From: Pseudomonas corrugata
GTDB lineage: Bacteria; Pseudomonadota; Gammaproteobacteria; Pseudomonadales; Pseudomonadaceae
Direction of reading: 5' to 3'
Assembly (NCBI RefSeq): GCF_001269905.1
Contig: NZ_LHVK01000009.1
Span: forward strand, 496,001 to 560,000
Length of the DNA stretch: 64,000 bases
Shown here: in pieces, positions 42,680 through 50,956 of the stretch
How the letters are laid out: each line of letters starts with the position of its first letter
How positions within the stretch are numbered: position 1 is the first letter of the stretch
The notes under the pieces: model-generated
The model's input: only the letters and a program-made list of their open reading frames with translations
Told to the model about the DNA's origin: nothing
Databases searched by the model: none
Made by a program: the position numbers and the translations under genes

Positions 42680-43914
42680 TGTCGGCCGATGCGGTCAAGG
42701 CGCGGGTCGAGCAGGTCTATCGGCAAGACTCGCGACGGATCCTGGCGACGCTGATTCGCTTGCTGGGGGATTTCGACCTGGCGGAAGAAGCCCTGCACGA
42801 AGCCTTTTTCATTGCGGTTGAGCGTTGGCAGCGTGACGGCGTACCGGACAACCCGAGGGCCTGGCTGGTGTCCGCCGGACGCTTCAAGGCAATTGACAGT
42901 TTGCGCAGGCGAGCGCGCTTCGCGGCGTCCCAGCCAATGCTGATCGCCCAACTCGAGGCCCTTGAGCAGGCTGACTGGAGCGACGAAGACGTGGAAGACG
43001 ATCGTCTGCGGTTGATTTTCACCTGTTGCCACCCGGCCCTGGCGGCGGATGCCCAGGTGCCGCTGACGCTGCGGGAAGTCTGCGACCTGACCACCGAGGA
43101 AATCGCCCGTGCCTTCCTCGCTGCACCCGCGGCCATCGCCCAACGTATCGTGCGGGCCAAGGCGAAGATTCGCGACGCGAAAATTCCCTACCAGGTCCCG
43201 TCCCGTGGGGAACTGCCCGAGCGGTTGGACAGTGTGCTGCGAGTAATCTACCTGGTGTTCAACGAGGGTTACTCGGCTTCGATGGGCGCCGCGTTGACCC
43301 GAGAAGACCTGACCCGTGAAGCCATCCGCCTTGCACGCCTGTTGATGGAGTTGTTGCCTGAAGCCGAGGTCATGGGGTTGTTGGCGCTGATGCTGCTGCA
43401 CGAATCCCGGCGGACGGCGCGCACGTCGGATACCGGTGAGTTGGTGTTGCTGGAAGAACAGGACCGTTCCTTGTGGGATGCACAACTGATTGCCGAAGGT
43501 TGTGCGTTGGTGGAAGCCGCGTTGAATACTCGCCGGTTCGGGCCTTATTGCCTGCAAGCGGCGATTGCCGCCGTGCACGCCGAAGCGCCCACCGCGCAGG
43601 AGACCGACTGGCCGCAAATCGTCGGGCTTTATGATGTGTTGCTGCGGGTGATGCCGTCACCGGTGATCGAACTCAATCGCGCCGTCGCCCTGGCCAAGCG
43701 CGACGGACCGCGGGCAGGGCTGCAATTGATCGAGGCGCTCCTGGGGCGTGGCGAGTTGCTCGATTATCATCTGGCCCACTCGGCACGGGCAGAATTCTGC
43801 CGGCAGTTGGGGCGAGTGGAAGAGGCGAGATCGGCTTATCGACGTGCGCTTGAATTGACACAGCAACTGCCGGAGCGACGGTTTCTCGAGGGGCGATTGG
43901 CGGCGTTGGCGTGA
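42679..43914 (+). CDS. ECF42-type RNA polymerase sigma factor with long C-terminal extension
   Basis: 411 residues, far longer than the ~190 of an ordinary ECF factor. Sigma region 2 is at ~1-75 (RRILATLIRLLGDFDLAEEA), region 4 at ~110-170 (LREVCDLTTEEIARAFLAAP, then AAIAQRIVRAKAKIRDA), followed by the ~230-residue helical, TPR-like extension (NEGYSASMGAALTREDL, LYDVLLRVMPSPVIELNRAV, HSARAEFCRQLGRVEEARSA). No anti-sigma gene is adjacent; in this group the extension is thought to replace it. Partners are the DGPF, SRPBCC and NTF2-like genes upstream. The inducing signal is unknown. Confidence 0.9.
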   Translation: MSADAVKARVEQVYRQDSRRILATLIRLLGDFDLAEEALHEAFFIAVERWQRDGVPDNPRAWLVSAGRFKAIDSLRRRARFAASQPMLIAQLEALEQADWSDEDVEDDRLRLIFTCCHPALAADAQVPLTLREVCDLTTEEIARAFLAAPAAIAQRIVRAKAKIRDAKIPYQVPSRGELPERLDSVLRVIYLVFNEGYSASMGAALTREDLTREAIRLARLLMELLPEAEVMGLLALMLLHESRRTARTSDTGELVLLEEQDRSLWDAQLIAEGCALVEAALNTRRFGPYCLQAAIAAVHAEAPTAQETDWPQIVGLYDVLLRVMPSPVIELNRAVALAKRDGPRAGLQLIEALLGRGELLDYHLAHSARAEFCRQLGRVEEARSAYRRALELTQQLPERRFLEGRLAALA

Positions 43915-43949
43915 TGTGATCTCAAAGACCCGCGGCGAGGTAATCTATC

Positions 43950-44064
43950 TGTGGCGAGGGGATTTATCCCCGTTGGATTGCGAAGCAATCCCACGCTTTG
44001 TGCAGCAGGCGCAGTCTGTTGACGAGCGCTTCGCACTCGAACGGGGATAAATCCCCTCGCCACA
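43950..44064. repeat. REPIN of the GTGGCGAGGGG class
   Basis: TGTGGCGAGGGGATTTATCC and GGATAAATCCCCTCGCCACA in inverted orientation; second copy of the class seen at 19.8 kb. Confidence 0.9.
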
Positions 44065-44095
44065 AGACAGTGTTCGGCTTTCGGTGGCGGCCATG

Positions 44096-44123
44096 AAAAA
44101 GGCGACCCGGAGGTCGCCTTTTT
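44096..44123 (-). terminator. Terminator (bidirectional) after imelysin gene
   Basis: AAAAAGGCGACC-CGGA-GGTCGCCTTTTT: works in either direction and can serve both the imelysin gene and the ECF42 operon. Confidence 0.88.
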
Positions 44124-44140
44124 CATTCAGCCAGCGTTGA

Positions 44141-45484
44141 TCAGAACTCGTGATCAGCGTTGTCCGGGTTCAGGTCGCTGATGCCCAGTTTGCCGGCAGC
44201 CTGTTCGATCGAACCGGTCTGCTTGACCAGGGCGGCGATGGCGTCGCGGACGATCTGGTTGCCGGCGGTGTTGCCGGCAGCGATCAACTGGTCGTAGTGC
44301 TCACCCTTGTTGGCGTGATCGACCATGACCTGGATCTTGGCTTCGGTATCGGCCAGGTCGGCCTTGAGCGCGGTATCCGCGGCCGGGTCGGCCTTGGCCA
44401 CCAGGGACGACAGGCTGGCGCCGGTCATCTTGGTGCCGTCGACGCGGGTGTATTCGCCCAGGTACACGTTACGCACGCCCTTGGCATCGTAGAAGTGCGA
44501 GTTGTGGGTGTTGTCGCTGAAGCAGTCCTGCTCGTCTTCTGGCGAGTTGGCTTCCAGGGATACCTTCATGCGCTCGCCCGCCAGTTCACCAAGGGACAGG
44601 CTGCCCATGCCAAACAGCATCTTGCGCAGGCCGCTTTCGGCAGGTTCTGCTTCCAGGGTGGCGCGGTAGTTGTCGGCCACATTCGGTTTCCAATTACCGA
44701 CCATTTCTTCCAGGTCGCTGACCAGCAACTGGGTCACGGATTTGAGGTAGGCACGACGACGGTCGTTGTGGCCGCCAGTGGCACCGGCGCCTTCCAGGTA
44801 ATCGGAAGCCGGGCGGTTGCCGGCACCTGGGCCGGTACCGTTGAGGTCCTGGCCCCACAGCAGGAATTCGATAGCGTGGTAGCCGCTGGCGACGTTGGCC
44901 TCGGAACCACCCAGCTCATTCAGGCTGGCGAGTTTTTCCGGGGTGATGTCTTTCACATCGACCTTGTCTTCACCCACCTGGACTTCGGTGTTGGCGATGA
45001 TGTTGGCGGTGGCGCCGGGGTTACCCAGCGCGTGCTCGTAGGATTTATCGACGTAGTCGATCAGGCCTTCGTCCAGGGGCCAGGCGTTCACTTGGCCTTC
45101 CCAGTCGTCGATGATGGTGTTGCCGAAGCGGAACACTTCACTCTGCAGGTAAGGCACGCGTGCGGCAACCCAGGCAGCCCGGGCGGCTTTCAGTGTGTCG
45201 GCGTTCGGCTTGGCGAGGAACGCGTCGACGGCGGTCTGCAGGGTTTTTGCGGTGGATTCGGCATCGCTGTAGACGGCATAGACCATCTCGGCGTAGTGCG
45301 CGACGACGGCCTTGGCGGCGGCTTCGTCAAGTTTGCCGGCGGCAGCGGGGGCGGCCGGTGCCGCGGTGCTGGCGGCAGGCGTTGGCGCTTGCGGCGCGGC
45401 AGCCTTGTCCTTGCCTTCGCCGCAGCCGGCGAGGGAAATGGCGATGGCCAGCAGACTGGCGGTAGCCAGGGGCATACGAATCAT
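44141..45484 (-). CDS. icmP: Imelysin-family lipoprotein (IcmP-like)
   Basis: 447 residues from ATG 45484, preceded by AGCAGGA. A lipobox SLLAIAISLAGC-GEGKDK gives a lipidated Cys at ~20, then an Ala/Pro-rich linker and the imelysin domain (~75-440) with the GxHAIEFLLWGQDLNGTG-type signature (SGYHAIEFLLWGQDLNG) and HDN-type metal residues. P. aeruginosa IcmP (PA4370) has the same length and the same neighbours (bifA, sodB). These proteins are periplasmic or outer-membrane iron-related factors; peptidase activity is disputed. An inverted repeat stands 57 bases upstream. Confidence 0.85.
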   Translation of the reverse strand: MIRMPLATASLLAIAISLAGCGEGKDKAAAPQAPTPAASTAAPAAPAAAGKLDEAAAKAVVAHYAEMVYAVYSDAESTAKTLQTAVDAFLAKPNADTLKAARAAWVAARVPYLQSEVFRFGNTIIDDWEGQVNAWPLDEGLIDYVDKSYEHALGNPGATANIIANTEVQVGEDKVDVKDITPEKLASLNELGGSEANVASGYHAIEFLLWGQDLNGTGPGAGNRPASDYLEGAGATGGHNDRRRAYLKSVTQLLVSDLEEMVGNWKPNVADNYRATLEAEPAESGLRKMLFGMGSLSLGELAGERMKVSLEANSPEDEQDCFSDNTHNSHFYDAKGVRNVYLGEYTRVDGTKMTGASLSSLVAKADPAADTALKADLADTEAKIQVMVDHANKGEHYDQLIAAGNTAGNQIVRDAIAALVKQTGSIEQAAGKLGISDLNPDNADHEF

Positions 45485-45541
45485 GGCAAACATCCTGCTT
45501 CGAAAATGGATGGGACTGGCGCGAGGGCGCAAAAGCTGCAA

Positions 45542-45566
45542 CATAATGCGAAAGATTTGCATTATG
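45542..45566. promoter_or_regulatory. Inverted repeat upstream of imelysin gene
   Basis: CATAATGC-N9-GCATTATG: perfect 8-bp arms around GAAAGATTT. The arms resemble Fur half-sites (ATAATG/CATTAT) but the spacing is wider than the 19-bp consensus. A binding site of Fur or another metal regulator is plausible. Confidence 0.5.
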
Positions 45567-45614
45567 TGTAAAGGGTTGCACCTGTAAATATTTCTTATTT
45601 AATGCACGCGGACG

Positions 45615-45735
45615 GGTAGGAGCTGCCGAGCGAAGCGAGGCTGCGATCTTTTCCCAGGCACTTGAATCCCAAGCGGAATCAAAAGATCGTCCGAACGCGG
45701 CCCGACCCTTCGCCAGCTTCTGCGGCCAAGCCTGC
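45615..45735. repeat. REP-like repeat of the GTAGGAGCTGC class
   Basis: GTAGGAGCTGCCGAGCGAAG followed by GAGGCTGCGATCTTTT, with a partial inverted copy (AAAAGATCG ... CCAGCTTCTGC). A third, degenerate palindrome class at the 3' end of bifA. Confidence 0.55.
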
Positions 45736-45748
45736 GATCTTGAAAGCG

Positions 45749-47800
45749 TCAGAGAATGGAGGCCTTGCTGCGCTGCGCCTGTTTCAGATAAGCGCCCAGC
45801 TCCCGTGCTGGCAGGGGTTTGCTGTAGTAGTAACCCTGCCCTTCATGGCAGCCCTCGGCGATGATGTAGGCTTCCTGCTCGACCGTCTCGACGCCTTCGG
45901 CGATCACCTGCATGCCGAGGCTTTTACCCAGCTGGATGATGGCGCGCACGATGGTCGCATCGTCTTCGTCATCGAGCAGGTCCTGAACGAAGCTCTTGTC
46001 GATCTTGATCTTGTCCAGCGGCAGGCTCTTGAGGTAACTCAGGGATGAATAGCCCGTCCCGAAGTCATCGATGGCAATCAACGCGCCGGAGCGGCGCAGG
46101 CTCAGCAAGTGCTGGGCAGCGGTGGTGATGTCTTCCATCAGGCCGGTTTCGGTGACTTCGAGCTCCAGGCTGCGAGGCGGCAACCGGTACATCTGCAGGA
46201 GGTTGTTCACCACCCTGGGCAGTTCGGCATGGTGCAGCTGCACCGTGGACAGGTTGACCGCCATGCGCAGATCGACGAACCCCTGGTCGTGCCATTCGCG
46301 CAACTGCTTGCAGGCCTGGTCCAGCACCCATTCGCCGATGGCAATGATGGTGCCGTTTTGCTCGGCCAGTGGAATGAACAGATCCGGCGGCACGAAGCCA
46401 TGTTCGGGATGGTGCCAGCGAATCAGGGCTTCGGTGCCCACCACTCGCAAGTCGCGGTAGCTGATCTGCGGCTGGTAGACCAGGGTGAACTGTTCGCGAA
46501 CCAGCGCCTCGCGCAAATCTTTCTCCAGCTCGCGACGGCGGCGCATTTCGCTGTCGACACTGGCGATGTAGAACTGGTAACGGTTGCGCGAGCGGGTCTT
46601 GGCCAGGGTCATGGTCTGCTCGGCTTTCTGCAACAGCTTCTCGGTGCTGTCGCCGTCCTCGGGGAACAGCGTGATGCCAATGGTGGCGCGCAGGCGGATT
46701 TCCTGGTCGTCGAGGGCGAAGGCTGCCTCCAGGTCGTCGAGAATGCTTTGCGACAGCTCGGCGGCCTCGTAAGGCTGCTCGATGTCGGCCTGGACCAGGG
46801 CGAACTGGTCGCCCCCCAGCCGTGCCAGCGCACCCAGGCGTCCGCTGTGGGCCCGCAGCCGGTCGGCCAGGGCCAGCAGCAGTTGGTCTCCGGTCTGGTA
46901 GCTGAACTGTTCGTTGATACTCTTGAAGTCGTCCAGTCCCACACACAGCACCGCCACCCGGCGTTGCAGGCGGCCGGCATCGACGAGGATCTTGTCCAGT
47001 TGCTGCTGTAGCTGTTGGCGGTTGGGCAGGCCGGTGAGGAAGTCGTACTGGGCCATCCGCAGCAGGCTGTTTTCCGCTTCGTGGCGCAGGTGTGTATTGC
47101 GCTCGATGGAGGCGAGCAACTGGTTGGCGGTGTTGATCCACAACCCCAGCTCGTTCTGTTCGTGGCCACGAAGCTGTGGAATCTTGTGGGCGCTGGGGCG
47201 ATCGGGATTGATTTCCGTCAGGTGCTCGATGATCCGCGACAGCGGCTTGGTCAGCAGCCAGTGATAGACAAGGTACAACACCAGGCCCATTGCCAGGGCC
47301 CGCAACATGCCGGAGATGAAAATGATCACGGAGTTGATGATGAAACTCTGGCCGTAGGTGGAGGTGTCCAGGGTGATGCTCAGGTCGCCGTAATACTCGC
47401 TGTAGGGGCCGCGGCCAACCAACTGCGTGGTGAAGGTGCGTTCCTTGCCCAGGATCAGGTCGGTCAGCCAGCGGCTTTCGGAGTGCTGCAAAGGCCGGGT
47501 CTTTTCGGCAAGCATGGTTTCGTGAGGGTGACCGATGGAGGCCATGCGGACGGCCTCGTCCTGGAATAGCCCTTCGATCACTTGCATGCCCATTTCCCGG
47601 TCGAGGCTATAGACGGCCTGGGTCGAGGGATCGCGAAACATATCGAGAATGCGCTGGGCATCGTTGGCGACGGCCCGGTTGGTTTTATAGGCATCGAAAA
47701 CGATCTGGGCACAGCTCAAAATCAGGCCAACGATCAATGCCGAGAGGAGCACGACCCGGAGCAACTTCACAGACAAGCTGTTCTTGAGTTCCAGCTTCAA
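45749..47800 (-). CDS. bifA: Cyclic-di-GMP phosphodiesterase BifA
   Basis: 683 residues. Two membrane segments (~15-37 and ~165-187) enclose a periplasmic region, then a GGDEF domain (~240-400) and an EAL domain (~420-670). The cyclase motif is degenerate, LGGDQFAL (~327), as in the Pseudomonas BifA that lacks cyclase activity; the EAL side is intact (TEALIRWHHPEHGF, then IDDFGTGYSSLSYL and AEGVETVEQ). It breaks down c-di-GMP and favours swarming and biofilm dispersal. Synteny with sodB and the imelysin gene supports the name. Confidence 0.9.
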   Translation of the reverse strand: MKLELKNSLSVKLLRVVLLSALIVGLILSCAQIVFDAYKTNRAVANDAQRILDMFRDPSTQAVYSLDREMGMQVIEGLFQDEAVRMASIGHPHETMLAEKTRPLQHSESRWLTDLILGKERTFTTQLVGRGPYSEYYGDLSITLDTSTYGQSFIINSVIIFISGMLRALAMGLVLYLVYHWLLTKPLSRIIEHLTEINPDRPSAHKIPQLRGHEQNELGLWINTANQLLASIERNTHLRHEAENSLLRMAQYDFLTGLPNRQQLQQQLDKILVDAGRLQRRVAVLCVGLDDFKSINEQFSYQTGDQLLLALADRLRAHSGRLGALARLGGDQFALVQADIEQPYEAAELSQSILDDLEAAFALDDQEIRLRATIGITLFPEDGDSTEKLLQKAEQTMTLAKTRSRNRYQFYIASVDSEMRRRRELEKDLREALVREQFTLVYQPQISYRDLRVVGTEALIRWHHPEHGFVPPDLFIPLAEQNGTIIAIGEWVLDQACKQLREWHDQGFVDLRMAVNLSTVQLHHAELPRVVNNLLQMYRLPPRSLELEVTETGLMEDITTAAQHLLSLRRSGALIAIDDFGTGYSSLSYLKSLPLDKIKIDKSFVQDLLDDEDDATIVRAIIQLGKSLGMQVIAEGVETVEQEAYIIAEGCHEGQGYYYSKPLPARELGAYLKQAQRSKASIL

Positions 47801-48055
47801 AGAGGGATTCCTTGTACCGTGCGGGTAGCGTCAAGTTGCCATGAGTATTGGCAATCCTGTGATGTCAGTCAAAGGGACAATCAAACACAAGGGATTTTGC
47901 CTGGGACATGGCCAATATGCGGTTTTTCCAGAGTGATTGCTCTACAGTCATTGTGTCGGTTGCAGAGGCTCGCAACTTGAGGCCCCGAAGGAATTTTTGT
48001 TCGGATTCAGACGTGAGGTCATCCACTCGAAAGCGGAGTGCAATGTGTGCCGGGC
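47801..48055. other. bifA leader region, no gene seen
   Basis: About 250 bases between bifA and the sodB terminator. No convincing open frame, REP unit or tRNA. It should contain the bifA promoter; AT-rich patches near 47880-47945 are candidates. Confidence 0.5.
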
Positions 48056-48083
48056 AAAAAAAACCCGGCAAGGTGCCGGGTTC
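48056..48083 (-). terminator. Terminator after sodB
   Basis: On the minus strand: CCCGGCA-CCT-TGCCGGG followed by eight T. Confidence 0.9.
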
Positions 48084-48107
48084 TTTTGTCGGGCATCGGA
48101 TCGAAGC

Positions 48108-48704
48108 TTAGGCGGTGAAAGCCTTGCCTTCGAACTGCTCGGCCACGAATTTCCAGTTGACCAGGTTCCAGAACGCTTCGACGTATTTCGGGCGAAGGTT
48201 ACGGTAGTCAATGTAGTAGGCGTGTTCCCAGACGTCGCAGGTCAGCAGCGGGGTGTCGCCGCTGGTCAGCGGGTTGCCGGCGCCGATGGTGCTGGCCAGG
48301 GCCAGGGAGCCGTCGGCCTTTTTCACCAGCCAGCCCCAGCCGGAACCGAAGGTGCCGATCGAGGTCTTGCTGAACTCTTCCTTGAACTTGTCGAACGAAC
48401 CGAAGGCCTTGTTGATGGCTTCGGCCAGTGCGCCGGTAGGTTGACCGCCGGCGTTAGGCGCCAGGCAGTTCCAGTAGAAGGTGTGGTTCCAGACCTGAGC
48501 GGCGTTGTTGAAGATGCCGCCCGAGGAAGTCTTGACGATTTCTTCCAGGGTCTTGCCTTCGAACTCGGTGCCAGGCACCAGGTTGTTCAGGTTCACGACG
48601 TAGGTGTTGTGGTGCTTGTCGTGGTGAAATTCCAGAGTCTCTTTGGAGATGTGCGGCTGCAGTGCATCGTGTGCGTAGGGCAGCGGCGGCAATTCGAAAG
48701 CCAT
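48108..48704 (-). CDS. sodB: Iron superoxide dismutase
   Basis: 198 residues from ATG 48704 (MAFELPPLPYAHDALQPHIS). Metal ligands are His27 (FHHDKHHNTYV), His in WNHTFYWNCL (~74), and Asp/His in DVWEHAYYIDY (~157/161). WNCLAPN and FGSGWGWL are of the Fe type. It converts superoxide to hydrogen peroxide and oxygen in the cytoplasm. Own terminator; order sodB-bifA-imelysin as in P. aeruginosa. Ribosome site TTAGGAG. Confidence 0.96.
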   Translation of the reverse strand: MAFELPPLPYAHDALQPHISKETLEFHHDKHHNTYVVNLNNLVPGTEFEGKTLEEIVKTSSGGIFNNAAQVWNHTFYWNCLAPNAGGQPTGALAEAINKAFGSFDKFKEEFSKTSIGTFGSGWGWLVKKADGSLALASTIGAGNPLTSGDTPLLTCDVWEHAYYIDYRNLRPKYVEAFWNLVNWKFVAEQFEGKAFTA

Positions 48705-48878
48705 GGTGATTCTCCTAATCAGGTCAGTTGCGGTGAGCGCAAGGCCGATCACGGGCGGCCGGACTAGCGCCGGGGAGTTTGTACTCTTTGCGGCGCAGGG
48801 TCGGATCATAGCACCGGGGGTGCGGCATAACCACGCAACAACTGTGTGGGATAGAGGTTCCAGAGCGGTTTTGAATAA

Positions 48879-49481
48879 TCAGCCCATGACGATCAACTGC
48901 ACCGCCACGGTGAACATCATCACCGCCACCAGCAGGTCGAGGATCCGCCAGGTGCTCGGACGAGCCAGCCAGGGAGCCAGCCACGCAGCACCGAAGGCCA
49001 GGGTGAAGAACCACAACAGCGAGGCGCTGGCGGCGCCCACGACATAGGCCCCGGGCACGCTCTGCTGGGCACCGAGGGAGCCGATCAGCAGCACGGTGTC
49101 GAGGTAGACGTGAGGGTTGAGCAGCGTGACTGCCAGCGCACTGAGCAATACCGCCCGCAGTGAGCGCACGGCCTGTTTTTCACCCTGTTTCAGGCTCTGC
49201 TTCGAACAGGCCCGGCGCAAGGCGAGGCTGCCATACCAGAACAGGAACGCCGCCCCTCCCCAGCGGGCAATCGAGAGCAACAACGGGCTCTGGGCCAACA
49301 GCGTAGCCAGCCCGAATACTCCGGCCATGACCAGCAGCGCATCGCAGGTAACGCACAGCGCAGCCACGGGCAAATGATGCTCGCGGCGAAGACTCTGGGC
49401 CAGCACAAACGCGTTCTGGGCGCCGATAGCCATGATCAGCCCAAGGGCCACCAGCAGCCCGTTCACATAACTCTGCCACAT
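48879..49481 (-). CDS. argO: LysE/ArgO-family amino-acid exporter
   Basis: 200 residues from ATG 49481 (MWQSYVNGLLVALGLIMAIG), with GGGGAG 8 bases upstream, inside the stop region of the ACT gene. The ArgO hallmark IMAIGAQNAFVLAQSLRREH (~17-36) and six membrane segments are present, with LNPHVYLDT (~117-125). It exports arginine and lysine analogues in relatives. The regulator ArgP is encoded divergently just beyond the ACT gene, so induction by ArgP is probable. Confidence 0.86.
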   Translation of the reverse strand: MWQSYVNGLLVALGLIMAIGAQNAFVLAQSLRREHHLPVAALCVTCDALLVMAGVFGLATLLAQSPLLLSIARWGGAAFLFWYGSLALRRACSKQSLKQGEKQAVRSLRAVLLSALAVTLLNPHVYLDTVLLIGSLGAQQSVPGAYVVGAASASLLWFFTLAFGAAWLAPWLARPSTWRILDLLVAVMMFTVAVQLIVMG

Positions 49482-49486
49482 GATCA

Positions 49487-49888
49487 TCACTCCCCGTTCG
49501 CGGCCAGTTGTTCGAGCACAGCCATGGCCTGTTCCGCATCGTCCCGGCCGACGAACAAGTGGTCGTGGTAGAAACCTGCGATCACGTTGCAACTGATACC
49601 GGCATCTCCCAATGCCGTGGCGAACGCGGCGGTCAGGCCAACGGCCTGCAAGGCCGAATGCACCTCAAGGGTGATCCAGGCGGCGATATAGTCGAAGTCC
49701 AGCTCGGCCTTTTGCGCCTGGGATTTTTCCAGGATCACCGTCAGTCCCTCTCGTTCGAGAAAGCTGCCGACGATTGCGATGTCCGCCGGTATCCGGCCGT
49801 CGGGCAGGCTACAGAACACGTATTCGCCCTGGTTGAGCTGTGGGCTCATGCTGCGCAGCAGAGTGTTCAATGATGTTTCGCCAGACAT
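49487..49888 (-). CDS. ACT-domain protein (tandem ACT)
   Basis: 133 residues from ATG 49888 (MSGETSLNTLLRSMSP), with AAGGAGCG 8 bases upstream. Two ACT-like halves: LNQGEYVFCSLPDGR...GLTVILEK and the second ITLEVHSALQAVGLTAAFAT (~70-89) followed by AGISCNVIAGFYHDHLFV. This is a small amino-acid-binding protein of the ACT/CASTOR type. It stands between argP and the exporter on the exporter's strand and may sense the exported amino acid. Confidence 0.82.
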   Translation of the reverse strand: MSGETSLNTLLRSMSPQLNQGEYVFCSLPDGRIPADIAIVGSFLEREGLTVILEKSQAQKAELDFDYIAAWITLEVHSALQAVGLTAAFATALGDAGISCNVIAGFYHDHLFVGRDDAEQAMAVLEQLAANGE

Positions 49889-49978
49889 GGCTCGCTCCTT
49901 GAAGTGAATGCTGGCCATTCTCCGGTCGCAAGCTGTATAAGAAAAACAAATATTGCTGATTGCTCATTAGGAACACTG

Positions 49979-50878
49979 ATGTTCGATTACAAATTGCTGG
50001 CTGCGCTGGCTGCCGTGGTGGAGCAGGCCGGCTTTGAGCGCGCCGCCCAAGTACTGGGTTTATCCCAATCGGCCATTTCCCAGCGGATCAAACTGTTGGA
50101 GGCGCGCGTCGGCCAACCTGTACTGGTACGCGCCACACCGCCGGCTCCCACCGAGATCGGTCGCCGTTTGCTCAACCATGTGCAGCAGGTACGCTTGCTG
50201 GAGCGTGATCTGCAAAGCCTGGTGCCGGCGCTGGATGAAGAGGGGCTGCCCGAACGTCTGCGCATCGCCCTGAATGCCGACAGCCTGGCGACCTGGTGGG
50301 CGGCAGCCGTGGGCGATTTCTGCGCTGAACATCACCTGTTGATGGACTTGGTGGTCGAGGACCAGAACGTTGGCCTCAAGCGCATGCGCGCCGGTGAAGT
50401 GGCGGCGTGTGTCTGTGCAAGCGAACGCCCGGTGGCTGGGGCCCGCAGCGTCTTGCTGGGAGCCATGCGCTACCGGGCGGTGGCGAGTCCGGACTTCATC
50501 GCCCGGCACTTCCCTGACGGCGTACGCGCCGATCAATTGGCTCGCACGCCGGCCCTGGTGTTCGGCCCGGATGATTTCCTGCAGCACCGCTACCTTGCTT
50601 CCCTCGGCGTCGAAGGTGGTTTCGAGCACCATCTATGTCCGTCCTCCGAAGGTTTCCTGCGCCTGGCCGAAGCGGGGCTTGGCTGGGGGTTGGTCCCGGA
50701 ACTGCAGATGCGCGAACAACTGGCGCGTGGTGTGCTGGTGGAGTTGCTGGCAGATAAACCGATCGATGTGCCGTTGTACTGGCATCATTGGCGTAATGGT
50801 GGGCAGTTGCTCGGGGTGTTGACCGATCAATTGATTCACTGCTCGAAGCGCTGGCTGGTGCCTTGGGGACCGCAATGA
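49979..50878 (+). CDS. argP: LysR-family regulator ArgP (IciA)
   Basis: 299 residues from ATG 49979 (MFDYKLLAALAAVVEQAGFE), preceded by TTAGGAAC. Winged helix-turn-helix at ~1-62 (FERAAQVLGLSQSAISQRIK) and a LysR effector domain after it. ArgP activates argO in response to arginine and is a lysine-sensitive regulator in E. coli. Divergent from the ACT-argO pair across 90 bases, the usual LysR arrangement; the ArgP binding sites should lie in that space. Confidence 0.9.
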   Translation: MFDYKLLAALAAVVEQAGFERAAQVLGLSQSAISQRIKLLEARVGQPVLVRATPPAPTEIGRRLLNHVQQVRLLERDLQSLVPALDEEGLPERLRIALNADSLATWWAAAVGDFCAEHHLLMDLVVEDQNVGLKRMRAGEVAACVCASERPVAGARSVLLGAMRYRAVASPDFIARHFPDGVRADQLARTPALVFGPDDFLQHRYLASLGVEGGFEHHLCPSSEGFLRLAEAGLGWGLVPELQMREQLARGVLVELLADKPIDVPLYWHHWRNGGQLLGVLTDQLIHCSKRWLVPWGPQ

Positions 50879-50956
50879 GCGTCAAGCCGCAAGCGGCGTA
50901 CAGATTAATTGGCCGTGGCGGCTCGATGCCCGCCACTGCACGGGTTGGGAGCATTC

